Below, in pieces: positions 21,611 through 32,055 of a DNA stretch of 64,000 nt. Source of the DNA: Megaustenia siamemsis (Eukaryota; Mollusca; Gastropoda; Stylommatophora; Ariophantidae); contig JAVIAB010000051.1 in NCBI GenBank assembly GCA_032433765.1, positions 52,747,328 to 52,811,327 of the forward strand, read 5' to 3'. Within the stretch, counting starts at the first letter, position 1, and each line of letters begins with the position of its first letter. The translations under genes and the position numbers were made by a program. The notes under the pieces are model-generated. The model did not search any database. It worked only from the letters and a program-made list of their open reading frames with translations, and was not told the origin of the DNA.

Positions 21611-21736
21611 ACGGTTTCTCATAATGAGGTTTCTTCTGGTGAACATTTGTGTCCATTGTGTTCAAAGAAGTTTAAATGGCACGGCGGTTTGTTGGAGCAC
21701 ACTCGACAATTACATACAACCATCATGTCACACTAG
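21611..21736 (+). CDS. C2H2 zinc-finger exon (right arm)
   Basis: Same 126-nt open segment as the left arm, again after ttttctccag. The finger ligands (C-x2-C, H-x5-H) are kept, but the usual residues before the first Cys are changed (GEHLCPLC against GEYPCPLC). Two of the few codon changes in this exon alter that linker. Confidence 0.55.
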   Translation, partial: TVSHNEVSSGEHLCPLCSKKFKWHGGLLEHTRQLHTTIMSH

Positions 21737-22020
21737 ACAACATACATACACTCGTCACGACACATTAGACACAACCTACATTCAGCCATCTCGACACACC
21801 AGACAATCTACATACAATCACCATGACACACTAGACAACATACATATAACCATCATGCGACACTAGACAACCTACATACAAGCATCTTGACACAGTCGAC
21901 AACCTATACTCATCCATCTCGACACAGTCGACAGCCTACATTCATCCATCCCGACACACTAGACAACCTACATACAGCCATCCCGACACACTAGACAATC
22001 TACATACATCCATTATGTCA
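21730..22020. repeat. Right-arm-only tandem repeat
   Basis: About eleven imperfect copies of a 25-26-bp unit with cactagacaacctacatac. The left arm has one copy-equivalent at the corresponding site, so the array expanded after the arms were formed. Confidence 0.82.
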
Positions 22021-22099
22021 CACTAGCCAACATGCGTGTCTGATATATAACGATATGACATACATGTCTGATGCAACGACATGGCAGAGAGAGAACGAG

Positions 22100-22225
22100 C
22101 AAGAGAGAAAGAGACAGCGATGGAGAGGGAGAGTTAGATAGCGAGAGAGAGAGAGATAGCGAGAGAGAGAGATAGCAAGAGCGAAAGAGACAGCGATGGA
22201 GAGGGAGAGAGAGAGAGAGAATATA
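22100..22225. repeat. GA-rich low-complexity block in right arm
   Basis: Mirror of the CT-rich block at 15268-15395 in the left arm, with different internal lengths. Confidence 0.75.
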
Positions 22226-22699
22226 GTCAGTAGCCAAACATTGAATATAAATTCGAAGGCTTCGAGATGCAGATGTGTAGAAGAATAGGAAGTATTGGTT
22301 GGAAAGAATATGCCCTTTTTCGTGGCTAACTATTTTGACTTTGGACCTAGATTTATAGTGTTTTGAGTTCAACTTTTTGGTTATGAGACGAAATTTTGGG
22401 GTTTGGAACTAAGTTTTCTTACCTGTAAGGTTCACGATTACTATTGTCTGTCATTCGTTGAAGTGCTAAAGATATAGAACTCCAAAGTCAAAGCTTTCGT
22501 GGGTTTGGGAGTAACGCTTTGGTCTTTGATACTAAGTGTTCTGAACTGTTGTAATCACCAATAATGATGTATGTGATTCGATCAAGTGATAAATATATGG
22601 AAATTAAAATTTAATTATGTTAAATACAAGACTAAAATTTCTAAACTTGCTTGTTGAGTCAGTCGAATAAAAGTCGTCGTCTGTTAATTTTAACGTCGT

Positions 22700-23220
22700 C
22701 CCCTGCTCTACTACAACTTTCACTACTACAACTTCTACACCAACTACGTCTACAACTACAACTTGCACAACTTTCACTACTACAACATCTACAACCAACT
22801 ACCTCCACAACCAACTATCTCTACAACGTCCATAACCAACTACCTCTACAACTTCCACAACCAACTACCTCTACAACTTCCACAACAAACTACCTCTACA
22901 ACTTCCACAATCAACTACCTCTACAACTACAACTTCCACAACCAACTACCTCTACAACTACAACTTCAACAACCAACTACCTCTACAACTACAACTTCCA
23001 CAACCAACAACCTCTACAACTACAACTTCCACAACCAACTACCTCTACAACTACAACTTCCACAACCAACTACCTCTACAACTTCCACAACCAACTACCT
23101 CTACAACGTCCACAACCAACTACCTCTACAACTACAACTTCCACAACCAACTACCTCTACAACGTCCACAACCAACTACCTCTACAACTACAACTTCCAC
23201 TACAACTACTACTAGAGGGA
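22700..23220. repeat. 25-bp minisatellite in right arm
   Basis: Inverted counterpart of the left-arm array; unit contains ctctacaacttccacaacc. The 224-codon open frame over it is a by-product of a stop-free unit. Confidence 0.88.
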
Positions 23221-23859
23221 AGTTACAAATTCAAGGGTGGGTGGAACACTATGAGAGAGAGAGAGAGATTTTGTGACTTTAATGTCACCGTTAAGGCGTC
23301 GTCTGAATACTTCTTGTCGACCTAGTTGGTTTTGTCAGTGAAACTTGATGATGCTGAAGATGGTTTGGACTCGTGTGTATTTCCAAATAAATTCCATTCA
23401 ATGATTTTCAATTCAGCAAAATTATTATTTACAAAGTCCAAGAAAGTTAATCGCAGAACCACTAAGTAGAACCACCAAGAACCACCAAGTAGATTACGCC
23501 CCTGAAATTTCATTACCAGTCAGCTGTTAAACTCACTAGCACGACACCTTGGACATTACTTGGCCAGGCACTGAGTAAGTTTTATGTTACCATTAATTTC
23601 AAAACAAATTTTATAGATACATTAAAGTTGTCATGCATAAAAATAACTATAAGTCTCTACCATCTCTCTACTACACATGAAAAATGTCATAACCCCACTT
23701 ACTTGTTATAATTCTACAAAATACAATTCACACTAGTTGTACAACTGCAACAACGACTTTAACTACTACTGCCACGACTACTACAACAACAACTACTACT
23801 ACTACTATTACTACATCCACTACAAAAAACACAACAGTAATAGAATATCAAGCGTTATC

Positions 23860-23932
23860 CTTTGATGTTCACGCGGCGATGTCCACGCGGCGATGTCCAC
23901 GCGGGCGGTCTACGCGGAAGTAAGTAAGTACG
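23860..23932. other. GC-rich right tip with direct repeats
   Basis: Contains two copies of cacgcggcgatgtc followed by cacgcgggcggtctacgcgg. The left tip has the inverted equivalents. Short direct repeats at element ends can be binding sites for replication or transposition proteins; here that is only a possibility. Confidence 0.5.
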
Positions 23933-24179
23933 TTCTACAAATGGAACGAACCAGGCATCCGCAACTATAATTAACGTGGACACCACCTGGTAAACGAAGA
24001 AGAAGTAGACCTTTGGGAACTTGGCGACGAAACATAAATGATGAGATGGTAGAGACTGGCAAGATCTGGAGAGAATTTTTCCTGTTTGTTCCACACCTGT
24101 TTGGGTGGAGATATCTTGTGACTACCACATGCTTCGATCGGAGTTAAGAGGATTAAGAAAAAGACGGCGAAAGAGAGAA

Positions 24180-24515
24180 TACAGTGTACGTTATGACTAA
24201 ACACATCTATTCAAGAATGGCTGTGATATCCAAATGTCTTCATATGTCTTCATTCTTGAGTCTTCTCTTTTCTTGACACGCTTTCTGTAGCTTCTCTTCT
24301 CTGATCTTCCTGCAACACTTTTCCAATGTGCACCATTTCTGTCTACCTGTGGCACATGTTTCCAGAATTTTACTCTTGATGTTGAATCGCTTCCTGTCAC
24401 GCAAGCAGACATCTTTAAACGGAGCACCGGTTGATGGATAGGTGGCGTGTCTGTTGTCAGCTCGCTGTGCAGAATGCCTTTTGAAAATATGCCATCCTCC
24501 ATACTTGTCACGTGG
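24180..24515 (-). mobile_element. LINE-F relic, C-terminal end
   Basis: Across frames the minus strand encodes a block of the FKDVCLRDRKRFNI...W type followed by CRKIREEK, known from the end of LINE reverse transcriptases. One frameshift separates the two halves of the block. Confidence 0.65.
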
Positions 24516-24659
24516 TTCGGTTTGTTGTTTACGACTGTTCTCTCTTAAGATTTTCTCTTCTTGTTTTTACAAACATGAATGTTTGAAATAACTTGTCAGT
24601 AATAACGGATTTTACAAAAACAAATATTTGGTATATTGTTTTCTATTTTCTTTGAAATG

Positions 24660-25190
24660 TGCTCGCGCCAAATGTTTGCCTTTTAATCATCGTGCCAGAT
24701 ATTTGCCAATTAATCATCGTTCCAGATATTTGCCTGTTAATCACTAGAACTATTAAACATAATTCAAACAAGGCAAATGATTTTTTGGGGGCAAGTTAAA
24801 AGATACAGCAGCATACTAATTTGACTAATTTGGACGACTGACATCAACAGATGGACAAGATGCACTATCAATGACAATCTGTACCATCAAAGCAAGAGAC
24901 AGAGCGGTATGGCGCTCCATGGAAGCCAACCTTTAGTGCGGAGAAGGCACTCAAAGAATTAATCACCGTTCCAGATATTTGCCTATTAATCACCGTTCCA
25001 GATATTTGCCTATTAATCATCGTTCCAGATATTTGCCTGTTATTCATAGTTTCAGATATTTGCCTGTTATTCATAGTTTCAGATATTTGCTTAATAATAA
25101 TAACCATTGTGCTTGATATTTGCCTATTAATCATCGTGCCAGGTACATATGCCTATTTATCATCCTTCAAGATATTTTCCTATTAATCAT
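24660..25190. repeat. 27-bp tandem repeat interrupted by a LINE-B tail
   Basis: Unit contains atcatcgttccagatatttg. Copies at 24660-24750 and 24955-25190 are separated by other sequence including the LINE-B tail at 24840-24958. Confidence 0.82.
24840..24958 (+). mobile_element. LINE-B 3' tail fragment
   Basis: The plus strand carries accatcaaagcaagagacag and the following SMEANL segment of the LINE-B C-terminus, without the rest of the element. Confidence 0.7.
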
Positions 25191-25207
25191 CATGTCACAT
25201 AAAAAGT

Positions 25208-25760
25208 AAAGTAAAGAACACCCGTCACGCCAAGTGGTGTATAGGGAATATGGTGTTAGTGACCATAAATTTTACAGACCTTTGGCACATGATTTTTGGG
25301 GTAATGTGGTCGGTATTACGCCCGTGCCGTTTGGGGGCCTCGGTACCGAGTTGGGAAAACCACCCGACTGGACTACCGACGTTCGGAAAACCCGTGTTCG
25401 ATTCCCACTGGGAGCAGTGTAAATTGTACCCGTGGTTTGAAAAAAAAATACCCCCACGGTCGACCCAGCCGTTGGCAGAAATGGGTACCAGGGTATTACA
25501 CTGGGAAGGTGAGGAATGTTGCCTCACATCTGAGTTTCGATGCTTGAGGCGACACTATACAGAAATCGCCGAACATTTCTAGATAGGCGGCCGAGAACAT
25601 ATGGGTGGAAACTCGCGTGCTAAGACGCCGGTTCAAGTCTCGTACTTTACCTTTACTTTACCTTTACGCCCGTGCCGCTTTACTTTCCCAGAAAAAAATC
25701 CGGTACCCTTTAAGGCTGGGTGAACCCGAAAGCCGTCGAATGGCATCGAATCCTACTATT
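25208..25760 (-). mobile_element. SINE1 split by a SINE2
   Basis: The 3' half (25208-25329) and the 5' part (25664-25760) of a minus-strand SINE1 are separated by a SINE2. The head is diverged or replaced after about 25760. Confidence 0.85.
25330..25663 (+). mobile_element. SINE2 (second tRNA-derived family), 14-bp TSD
   Basis: The tRNA-like head has an A-box region near the start (diverged here) and a B-box GTGTTCGATTCCCACTGG; the 3' tail is (CTTTAC)n. The target duplication ttacgcccgtgccg is at 25316-25329 and 25664-25677, inside the host SINE1. Confidence 0.9.
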
Positions 25761-25859
25761 TCTTCGCCGTTATTTCTCAGTTGTTTCTGTAGTCACATGT
25801 TAGAGCGTTAGGTTCGCATGTGAGGATACATAGTTCGATCCCCACCAGGTACATATTTT

Positions 25860-26110
25860 GCGAGCAGCAGTAGCTCAGTGCTTAATGAACTTTATCAAAG
25901 AACAAGAGTTCCGTTTTGATCCTGATCGACAGCTTCCAGGTCCACCCAGCTTAAATATGTACTAGATTTTTCTGGGAAAGAAATAAGACACTGACATCGA
26001 GCCTATCTTATTACCAAAGAAGTGTGCTGAAGGTCTATAAAATAATATACACGGACACTAACATCATATTTCCATTCTATACTCTACCACGTGGTGTGAC
26101 GGGGTGCTTG
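25860..26110 (+). mobile_element. SINE1, old copy
   Basis: Head (AGTAGCTCAGTGCTTAATG) and 3' domain are recognisable but heavily substituted. Confidence 0.78.
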
Positions 26111-26254
26111 TTTTTTTTTTTCATTTTTAAAGTTATTTTAGTGGAGATTTTGTGAAAAAGAGAATGAAAGTTAAAGATGAATATATTATCAGAAAAACAA
26201 TAAGAGATAATGAGAATGACACAGCGACACAGACAGAGAAATGTTTGCTCGCGT

Positions 26255-26560
26255 TCACCGGATTACGAAAGGAATAAATCTCTTCGTTATACGCCCTTAA
26301 AATGACGTTAAGTGAGCTTGGGTGAGTTGTGTTATGGTTTGCAGTAGAACTGTGATGTTTGTATCATTCGGCCCAACACATCCTCTTTCAGAATATCATT
26401 TTTAGTACCCGCGTTGCCTTCCCTCTCGATCAATACTTACTTTATCAGACTGTATCGTTTAGTCTATTTCTAAGGGTACTGCAAAGAGGTGGATTAGGGT
26501 CTGGATAGTTCTGGTTCACCAATTTTGGCAAAAAAATCATCATCTATGATTCGCAGATAG
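26255..26560 (-). repeat. Dispersed repeat R1, copy 2
   Basis: Inverted diverged copy of 3560-3930. Confidence 0.5.
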
Positions 26561-27240
26561 CTTTTATCTCTGGTGTTGTGCTTAGCCTTGGTCTCCGAGG
26601 GAGGAAATGATTGACACTTAGTTCAAATCTTAAATGTTCCCTTTTTTCAGTATTTCCTCAGATATATTTTATTTATTATGTAATTCTCCACCTATATGGA
26701 AACCCACAGCAGTTGCGGCCCATGCAAATCTTACACTACTGTAACACAATCAATCTCGTGAAGTTCACTTCCCATTGTTGTCAACAACTCAAACGATGCA
26801 TTCAACTCCGACATTTAATTTATGTTTTATAGGCCGGCAAACATCACTTTAGCACGAACAATTACCTACACATAAAAACAGAAGTTAATAGGCAACGTGA
26901 GTAATGAGCCTTTAATCGGAAAGTCCTTGTTTCAGGTAATCTGACATGGCCTAAACGTTGCAAATAATAGAGCCACCTTCTACAAACATAAACACGATTT
27001 TAAAATCTGATTGGCTGACGACAATGCTTTCAAGATGTCTCTACAGGGAAACTGGTTTCGCGATTAACGATTAGTTAATAGTTTTGTCTGCATTGACACG
27101 GATTTCACCTTTTAAGTGTTTTTATCGTCCTCACTGAGGACTTTATGGGACTTTACAGATTAATTTAGAGAATGGAATGGCAGATGGGCTAAAGGTAAAT
27201 ATGTCATTTTACAAATAGATGATTTGATGGAAAATATTTG
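26561..27240. other. No recognised gene
   Basis: Open frames are short and show no domain. Confidence 0.4.
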
Positions 27241-27736
27241 ATTTTCATCATCATTGAGTGCCGTCTCCGCATCGAAGGTTGTCTACCATGTTGCGCCATT
27301 CCACTCTGTTTCTTGCTTTGATGGTGCAGATTGTCATAGATTGACTTGTCCATCTTTTGATGTTGCTCGTCCATGTTAGTCTTGGTCTGCCTCTGCCTCT
27401 TTTACCTTGTATTTTCCCTTTTAATATTACTTTTATTAGGCTGTTGTGTCTTTTAACATGCCCCAACAATTTCATTTGTCTTGTTCTAATTGTGTTTAGT
27501 AGTTCTATTTTCATTTTTAGTTGTTTTATGACTTTATCGTTTGTTCTCTTTTCTTTCCATCCAATTCTACCTATTCTTCTATAAATGCACATTTCAAATG
27601 CTTAAATGTTAAGTTCTGTTTTCTTGTTTAATGTCCATGTTTTTGCACCGTACAGGAATGTTGAGAAGATGTAACATTTTGCTATTCTTAGTTTTAGCCC
27701 TGGTGTTATTTGTTTTGATGTTAGTATATTTTTCAT

Positions 27737-27863
27737 ATAAGCTTAAGAGAATGGCTTGGCAGAAGGTCAACAACAGAAATGATAAATAGCTGCCGAGATC
27801 AAAAGTTGTGGAGAGACATGATCACCTATGACAGTAGGCCCGGTACTTGATGACTTTATGATG
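27737..27863 (+). mobile_element. LINE-E 3' fragment nested in LINE-B, 11-bp TSD
   Basis: The last 120 bp or so of LINE-E (agaggatggcttggcagaag-like segment to the gacatgatcac...gtact 3' end) bounded by atatttttcat at 27726-27736 and 27864-27874. Confidence 0.8.
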
Positions 27864-28127
27864 ATATTTTTCATGGCATTAAAATGACTTTTTACCATAC
27901 CTATTCTTTTGTTTATTTCAGATATACATTTTTCATCACACTGGTTATAGTATGCCCCAGGTAGTTGTAGCTCTGAACTGTCTCAAGTTGTATTCCTTCA
28001 ACTTTGATATTTATTTGTAGTTCTTGAGAATTTTCTTTGTTTATGGTCATAGTTTTAGTCTTTTTGATATTCATATCTAGTCCATATTTTTTGCCTGTCA
28101 TATTTATTACTTTATATACATGTTTAT

Positions 28128-28213
28128 GTGCTGAAGGTCTGTAAAATTTATGGTCACTAACACCATATTCTCTATACGCCACTTGGCGTGACGGGGCTCT
28201 TTACTTTTTTTGT
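28128..28213 (+). mobile_element. 5'-truncated SINE1, 13-bp TSD
   Basis: Only the last 86 bp of SINE1 are present, between tatacatgtttat at 28115-28127 and 28214-28226. Truncation with a target duplication is the signature of target-primed reverse transcription that stopped early. Confidence 0.85.
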
Positions 28214-28405
28214 TATACATGTTTATATTATTCGTTTTTACATTAATTTTAATAAATGTTAGATAGATGGATTGACTGAAGAAAAAGTTGTGATTTTACA
28301 TTTGAATGTTGAGAATTATTGTGACACTTTGCATATGAAAATCCATAATATATTTAGAATGTAGTGTGACAATTTAATATTTTAATGTACAGCATAGTTT
28401 AGCCT

Positions 28406-28678
28406 TGGAGCCGCGATAGCTCAGTGGTTAGTGAACTGGACTACAAAGCACAAGAGGTAGGGTTCGATCTCAACCGACGGGGTCCGGGTTCCCCAAGCCT
28501 TTAATGGGTACCGAATTTTTTTTCTGGGAGAGTAAAGTAGTACGGGCGTAATACCGACCACATTATCCCAAAAATCATGTGCCGAAGGTATGTAAAATTT
28601 ATGGTCACTAACACCATATTCCCTATACGCCACTTCGTGTGACGGGGCTCTTTCCTTTTTTTTTTTTTTTTTGTTGTT
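28406..28678 (+). mobile_element. SINE1, full length, 12-bp TSD
   Basis: The tRNA-like head starts at 28407; the tail is T-rich. Target duplication atagtttagcct at 28394-28405 and 28679-28690. Confidence 0.92.
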
Positions 28679-28869
28679 ATAGTTTAGCCTGATTTTCGGA
28701 TAGGCGGAAGCTACAACATAAATCTGTTTTCATGTTTTGTTCACTCCTCAAAAGTATTTGAATGCGTACACCAGATATTGTGGGAAATGATAAACGTGGT
28801 TTTCACCACACCTGGGGAATTCGATAAGAATGCATTATAAATACCAACAGGTGATTGTGCACATTGTAT

Positions 28870-29080
28870 ATGGTATATCAAATGAGTTTGTTAATAGGGC
28901 AAGGAATATATCTTATATATTCAAAATATACAAAACTATAAAAATACAAAATGTGCAGAAATATAAAATTACAAAATATACAAAAATAAAAAAATATGCA
29001 AAAATATATATTATAAATAAAATATAGATTATTAAAATATATATATACAAAAATAGAAAAAATAGAAAATATATAAACAT
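28870..29080. repeat. AT-rich (AAAATATA)n-like block
   Basis: Imperfect repeats of tacaaaaatata. Open frames across it on both strands are low complexity. Confidence 0.6.
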
Positions 29081-29329
29081 ATTTAAAACGTCATAGGTAC
29101 AGAACAATTTGAGGATATTGCTTTTGGGGGTTGTGACAGTGAGAGACAAGAAGAGACGTTGAATTGCACAGCATAGCAGAAGATACTTCAAGAGCCAGCA
29201 TCAGTGGACACACCAGTCGCAGCAACAACCACGTGGACATTTCAGGTTCATCAAAATAGGAGTAAAGTCATCAAGGTGCACCCTGATGTAAAAAAGTGCG
29301 AAGCTGCTGTAAAGTTGATAAAAATAATG

Positions 29330-29660
29330 ATAATTTTTTTTTAATGAGAAAGAAATGGTATGGTAACAGTTTTACATGGGTGAGTGACAAAACAAAAGTC
29401 GACGTTTCGGCCAAGTAAGCCTTCAGCTGGTACAACAAACAACGGAGAAATATATATAATAATATATACACAAATATATCACTACATGGCGATAATATGT
29501 TAGATATTCAAGAAAGGAAAAAAGGAAAAAAAACAACAAAAAGGTCACTTACCTGCGGTCCAAAGCTTGGTCAGCCACTGACTGAACTAAAATAGGTAGG
29601 TGGGCTGACCAACTGCATATCTCACTGACCAGGCAGTCAGGTGAGAAATAAACAAAAATC
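29330..29660 (-). mobile_element. Penelope-like element, left inverted terminal segment
   Basis: Inverted match to 31745-32055, including gtcgacgtttcggcc and ccaaagcttggtcagccactg. Penelope-like elements often carry such long terminal segments in inverted orientation. Minus-strand reading gives a hammerhead-like core (CTGAAGGC, short stem, GGCCGAAAC). Confidence 0.65.
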
Positions 29661-29689
29661 TTGACCCGGTTCTCCAATCTGCTTTCCAA

Positions 29690-31480
29690 CGACCTCTCGA
29701 CATTTCCCGGCCTATGGAACTCACCCTATCAACCCGCCGTTCCTCTGATAGGACCATATTTACCCTCACCTACCACCCTAACAACTTGGCTGCGGTGAGG
29801 ATCCTTAACCGATACCGTTCCATTCTCTGCTCTGATCCTACTCATCATCATCATCATCATCGTGTGCCCTCTCCGCAACGAAGGTTGGCTACCATGGATC
29901 GCCATTCTACTCTGTTTCTTGCTTTGATGGTGCAGGCTGTCATAGATTGACTTGTCCATCTTTTGATGTTACTCGTCCATGTTAGTCTTGGTCTGCCTCT
30001 GCCTCTTTTGCCTTGTATTTTTCCTTCCAATATTACTTTTAGTAGGCTGTTGTGTCTTTTAACATGCCCCAAAAATTTCATTTGTCTTGTCTTAATTGTG
30101 TTCAGCAGCTCTCTTTTTATTTTCAGTTGTTTTAAAACTTCATCGTTTGTTATCTTTTGTTTCCATCCAATTCTACATATTCTTCTATAAATCCACATTT
30201 CAAAGGCTTCAATTTTCTGTTCTGTTTTCTTGTATAATGTCCATGTTTCTGCACCATACAGGAATATTGAGAAGATGTAACATTTTGCCATTCTTAGTTT
30301 CAGCCCTGTTGATATTTGTTTTGTTGTTAGTATATTTTTCATGGCATTAAAATTACTTTTTGCCATACCTATTCTTTTGTTTATTTCAGTTTTGCATTTT
30401 GCATCATTGGTTATAGTATGTCCTAGGTAGTTGTAACTCTGGACTGTCTCCAGATGTATTCCCTCAATTGTGATATTTAATTGTAGGTCTTGAGAATTTT
30501 CTTTGTCTATGATCATAGTTTTAGTCTTTTTGATATTCATTTCCAGTCCATATTTTTTGCTTGTTGTGTTTATCACATTAAGCAATTGTTGAAGGTCTTT
30601 AGGATTTTCTGCTAGTAGAACAGTATCATCAGCATATCTCAGGTTATTGATTATCTTTCCATTAATGTTTAGACCTGGCATCTCTGAGATGTTTTTAAAG
30701 ATCTGTTCAGTGTATAGATTGAACAAACTTGGTGATAGGATGCATCCTTGTCTTACTCCTCTTTTTATGTCCATGGGTGTAGAGTTCTCCTTGTTATATC
30801 TTATTATTGCTGTTTGATTCCCAGTACAAATTACATATTAGTCGTATATCTGCGTCGTCTAGATTTATATCCTTTAGGCAGTCTATTAGTTGGTTATGGT
30901 GTATTCTATCGAAAGCTTTGGTGTAGTCTATAAAGCAGGCATATATTGGTTTCTCTGATCCTACTACCCGTCTATTTTTCAGTGATCCTCCTTTGGTCGC
31001 CTTCAAACGCAACATGAGTCTGAGAGACATTCTTGTCACGAGCCACCTCCCTCGCTCAAACCACATACACCTTGGTACTCTTCGTTGTGGACGTCGAGTT
31101 TGCAGACCACGTGCTTGCACTGATTCGGTCCTGTTCCCTAATAGGTGACTCGACATCAAGGTGGGGTTTACTTGTGTGTCACGGAATATCATCTACGCCA
31201 TAATATGTAAGCATTGCCAGATGACGTATGTGGGCGGGTCTGGACGAAGCTTGAGTGACAGATTTTTTTAGTACAGTATCTTCGTGATATTGAGCAGAAG
31301 ACAGGCAGCCCGGTGTCTGCCCATTTCAAATCCCCTGGTCATAGTGGTAAACCTGACCTGCAGGTCACTGGCATAGTCTCGTGTCACTCCAGCAATCGCA
31401 GCTGGTTCGCCCTTGAGAATCGTCTCATTTTACAGTTGTGTTCGCTGTTCTCCCCGAGGCATGATCATATCGCCCTCATA
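29690..31480 (+). mobile_element. Penelope-like element relic, split by LINE-B
   Basis: The left part (29690-29842) encodes FTLTYHPNNLAAVRILNRYR, a reverse-transcriptase C-terminal region of Penelope-like elements. After the LINE-B insertion it resumes at 30953 with DPPLVAFKRNMSLRDILV and then ICKHCQMTYVGGSGRSL and SPVSAHFKSPGH, a GIY-YIG endonuclease with its C-x2-C. At least one frameshift near 31270 and a stop near 31125 make it inactive. Confidence 0.75.
29843..30952 (-). mobile_element. LINE-B, well preserved 3' half, 13-bp TSD
   Basis: The longest frame (29857-30774) gives about 305 residues with NNLRYADDTVLLAENP (active-site YADD), NIKKTKTM, LGHTITNDAKCKTEINKRI and the C-terminal GKIQGKRGRGRPRLTW segment. 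One frameshift near 30820 separates it from the upstream ACFIDYTKAFDRIHHNQL block. The (atc)n tail is at 29843-29860. Target duplication ctctgatcctact at 29830-29842 and 30953-30965, inside the Penelope-like element. Confidence 0.9.
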
Positions 31481-31744
31481 CACATAGGACACCTACCACA
31501 CATTTCTTACCCACATGCGCTACCGCACATATACATGTATGTATATTTGTCTGCATATGTATTGGCACATTTGGGCACCTTCGGGATTTTCTTTTGTGTG
31601 CTTTGTGGCAATATAAACTGATTGCACGCATGTATGACTATGTACACATGCTTTTTTTCACATCTGTTCGATGTGCACACCAATAGTTAGATATACACAG
31701 TTTATACGTATCTTGTACCCACCTCCCCATATTTTTTGAACTCT

Positions 31745-32055
31745 TTCTTTTTATTTCTTACCTGACTGTCTGGTCAGTGAGATATATAGTTGGTCAGCCC
31801 ACCTACCTATTTTAGTTCAGTCAGAGGCTGACCAAGCTTTGGACCGCAGGTAAGTGACCTTTTTGTTTGTTTTTTTTCCTTTCTTGAATTTCTAACATAT
31901 CATCGGCATGTAGTCAGATTTATGTAGATATCATTATAAATATTTATGCGGTGTTGTTTGTTGTTCCAGCTGAAGGCCTACTTGGCCGAAACATCGATTT
32001 TTGTTTTGTTATTCATCTGCATAAAACTGTTACCATACCTCAATTTTCATCAAAT
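31745..32055 (+). mobile_element. Penelope-like element, right inverted terminal segment
   Basis: Inverted counterpart of 29330-29660. Contains agctgaaggcctacttggcc followed by GAAACATC, a hammerhead-ribozyme-like arrangement in which one core base (A9) is G. Confidence 0.65.

Larger units (their letters stand above)
13511..23932. mobile_element. Palindromic virus-like element with Bcl-2, PC4-like and zinc-finger genes
   Basis: Two inverted arms (13511-17395 and 19788-23932) flank a unique core (17396-19787). The arms match over their whole length, including genes, promoter modules and low-complexity blocks, but differ by scattered substitutions and by repeat-length changes. Each arm has a Bcl-2-like gene and a zinc-finger exon; the core has a PC4-like gene, a 157-codon membrane-protein ORF, an acidic-protein ORF crossing the right arm boundary and an additional exon. 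Tips are GC-rich. No clear target-site duplication was found. No polymerase, integrase, helicase or capsid gene was recognised. It could be an integrated DNA virus, a mobile element with giant terminal inverted repeats, or a palindromic duplication of host sequence; compact genes with closely spaced poly(A) signals favour the first two. Confidence 0.7.
19788..23932 (-). repeat. Right inverted arm
   Basis: Inverted partner of 13511-17395. It is about 250 bp longer, mostly because of a tandem array at 21730-22020 missing from the left arm. Differences are scattered over the arms, so they are not identical copies produced by a fold-back artefact. Confidence 0.92.
27243..28300 (-). mobile_element. 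LINE-B relic with two nested insertions
   Basis: The minus strand runs from the KYGLDMNIKKTKTM segment near 28100 through the IYRRIGRIGWKEK block near 27580 to the C-terminal NIKRW...NRVEWR segment. A LINE-E fragment (27737-27863) and a truncated SINE1 (28128-28213) are inserted in it; both have target-site duplications. The 5' limit is uncertain. Confidence 0.8.

Noticed and set aside
13511..23932. Fold-back or assembly artefact explaining the palindrome
   Set aside because: The arms differ by substitutions, indels and an arm-specific repeat array, and a 2.4-kb unique core separates them; an artefact would give identical arms.
13511..23932. Polinton/Maverick or adintovirus
   Set aside because: No polymerase B, integrase, protease, ATPase or capsid gene was recognised in the element. 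A truncated relative cannot be excluded.
24003..24204. Overlapping open frames right of the palindromic element
   Set aside because: Three mutually overlapping frames of 72-79 codons in different phases, none with a recognisable domain.
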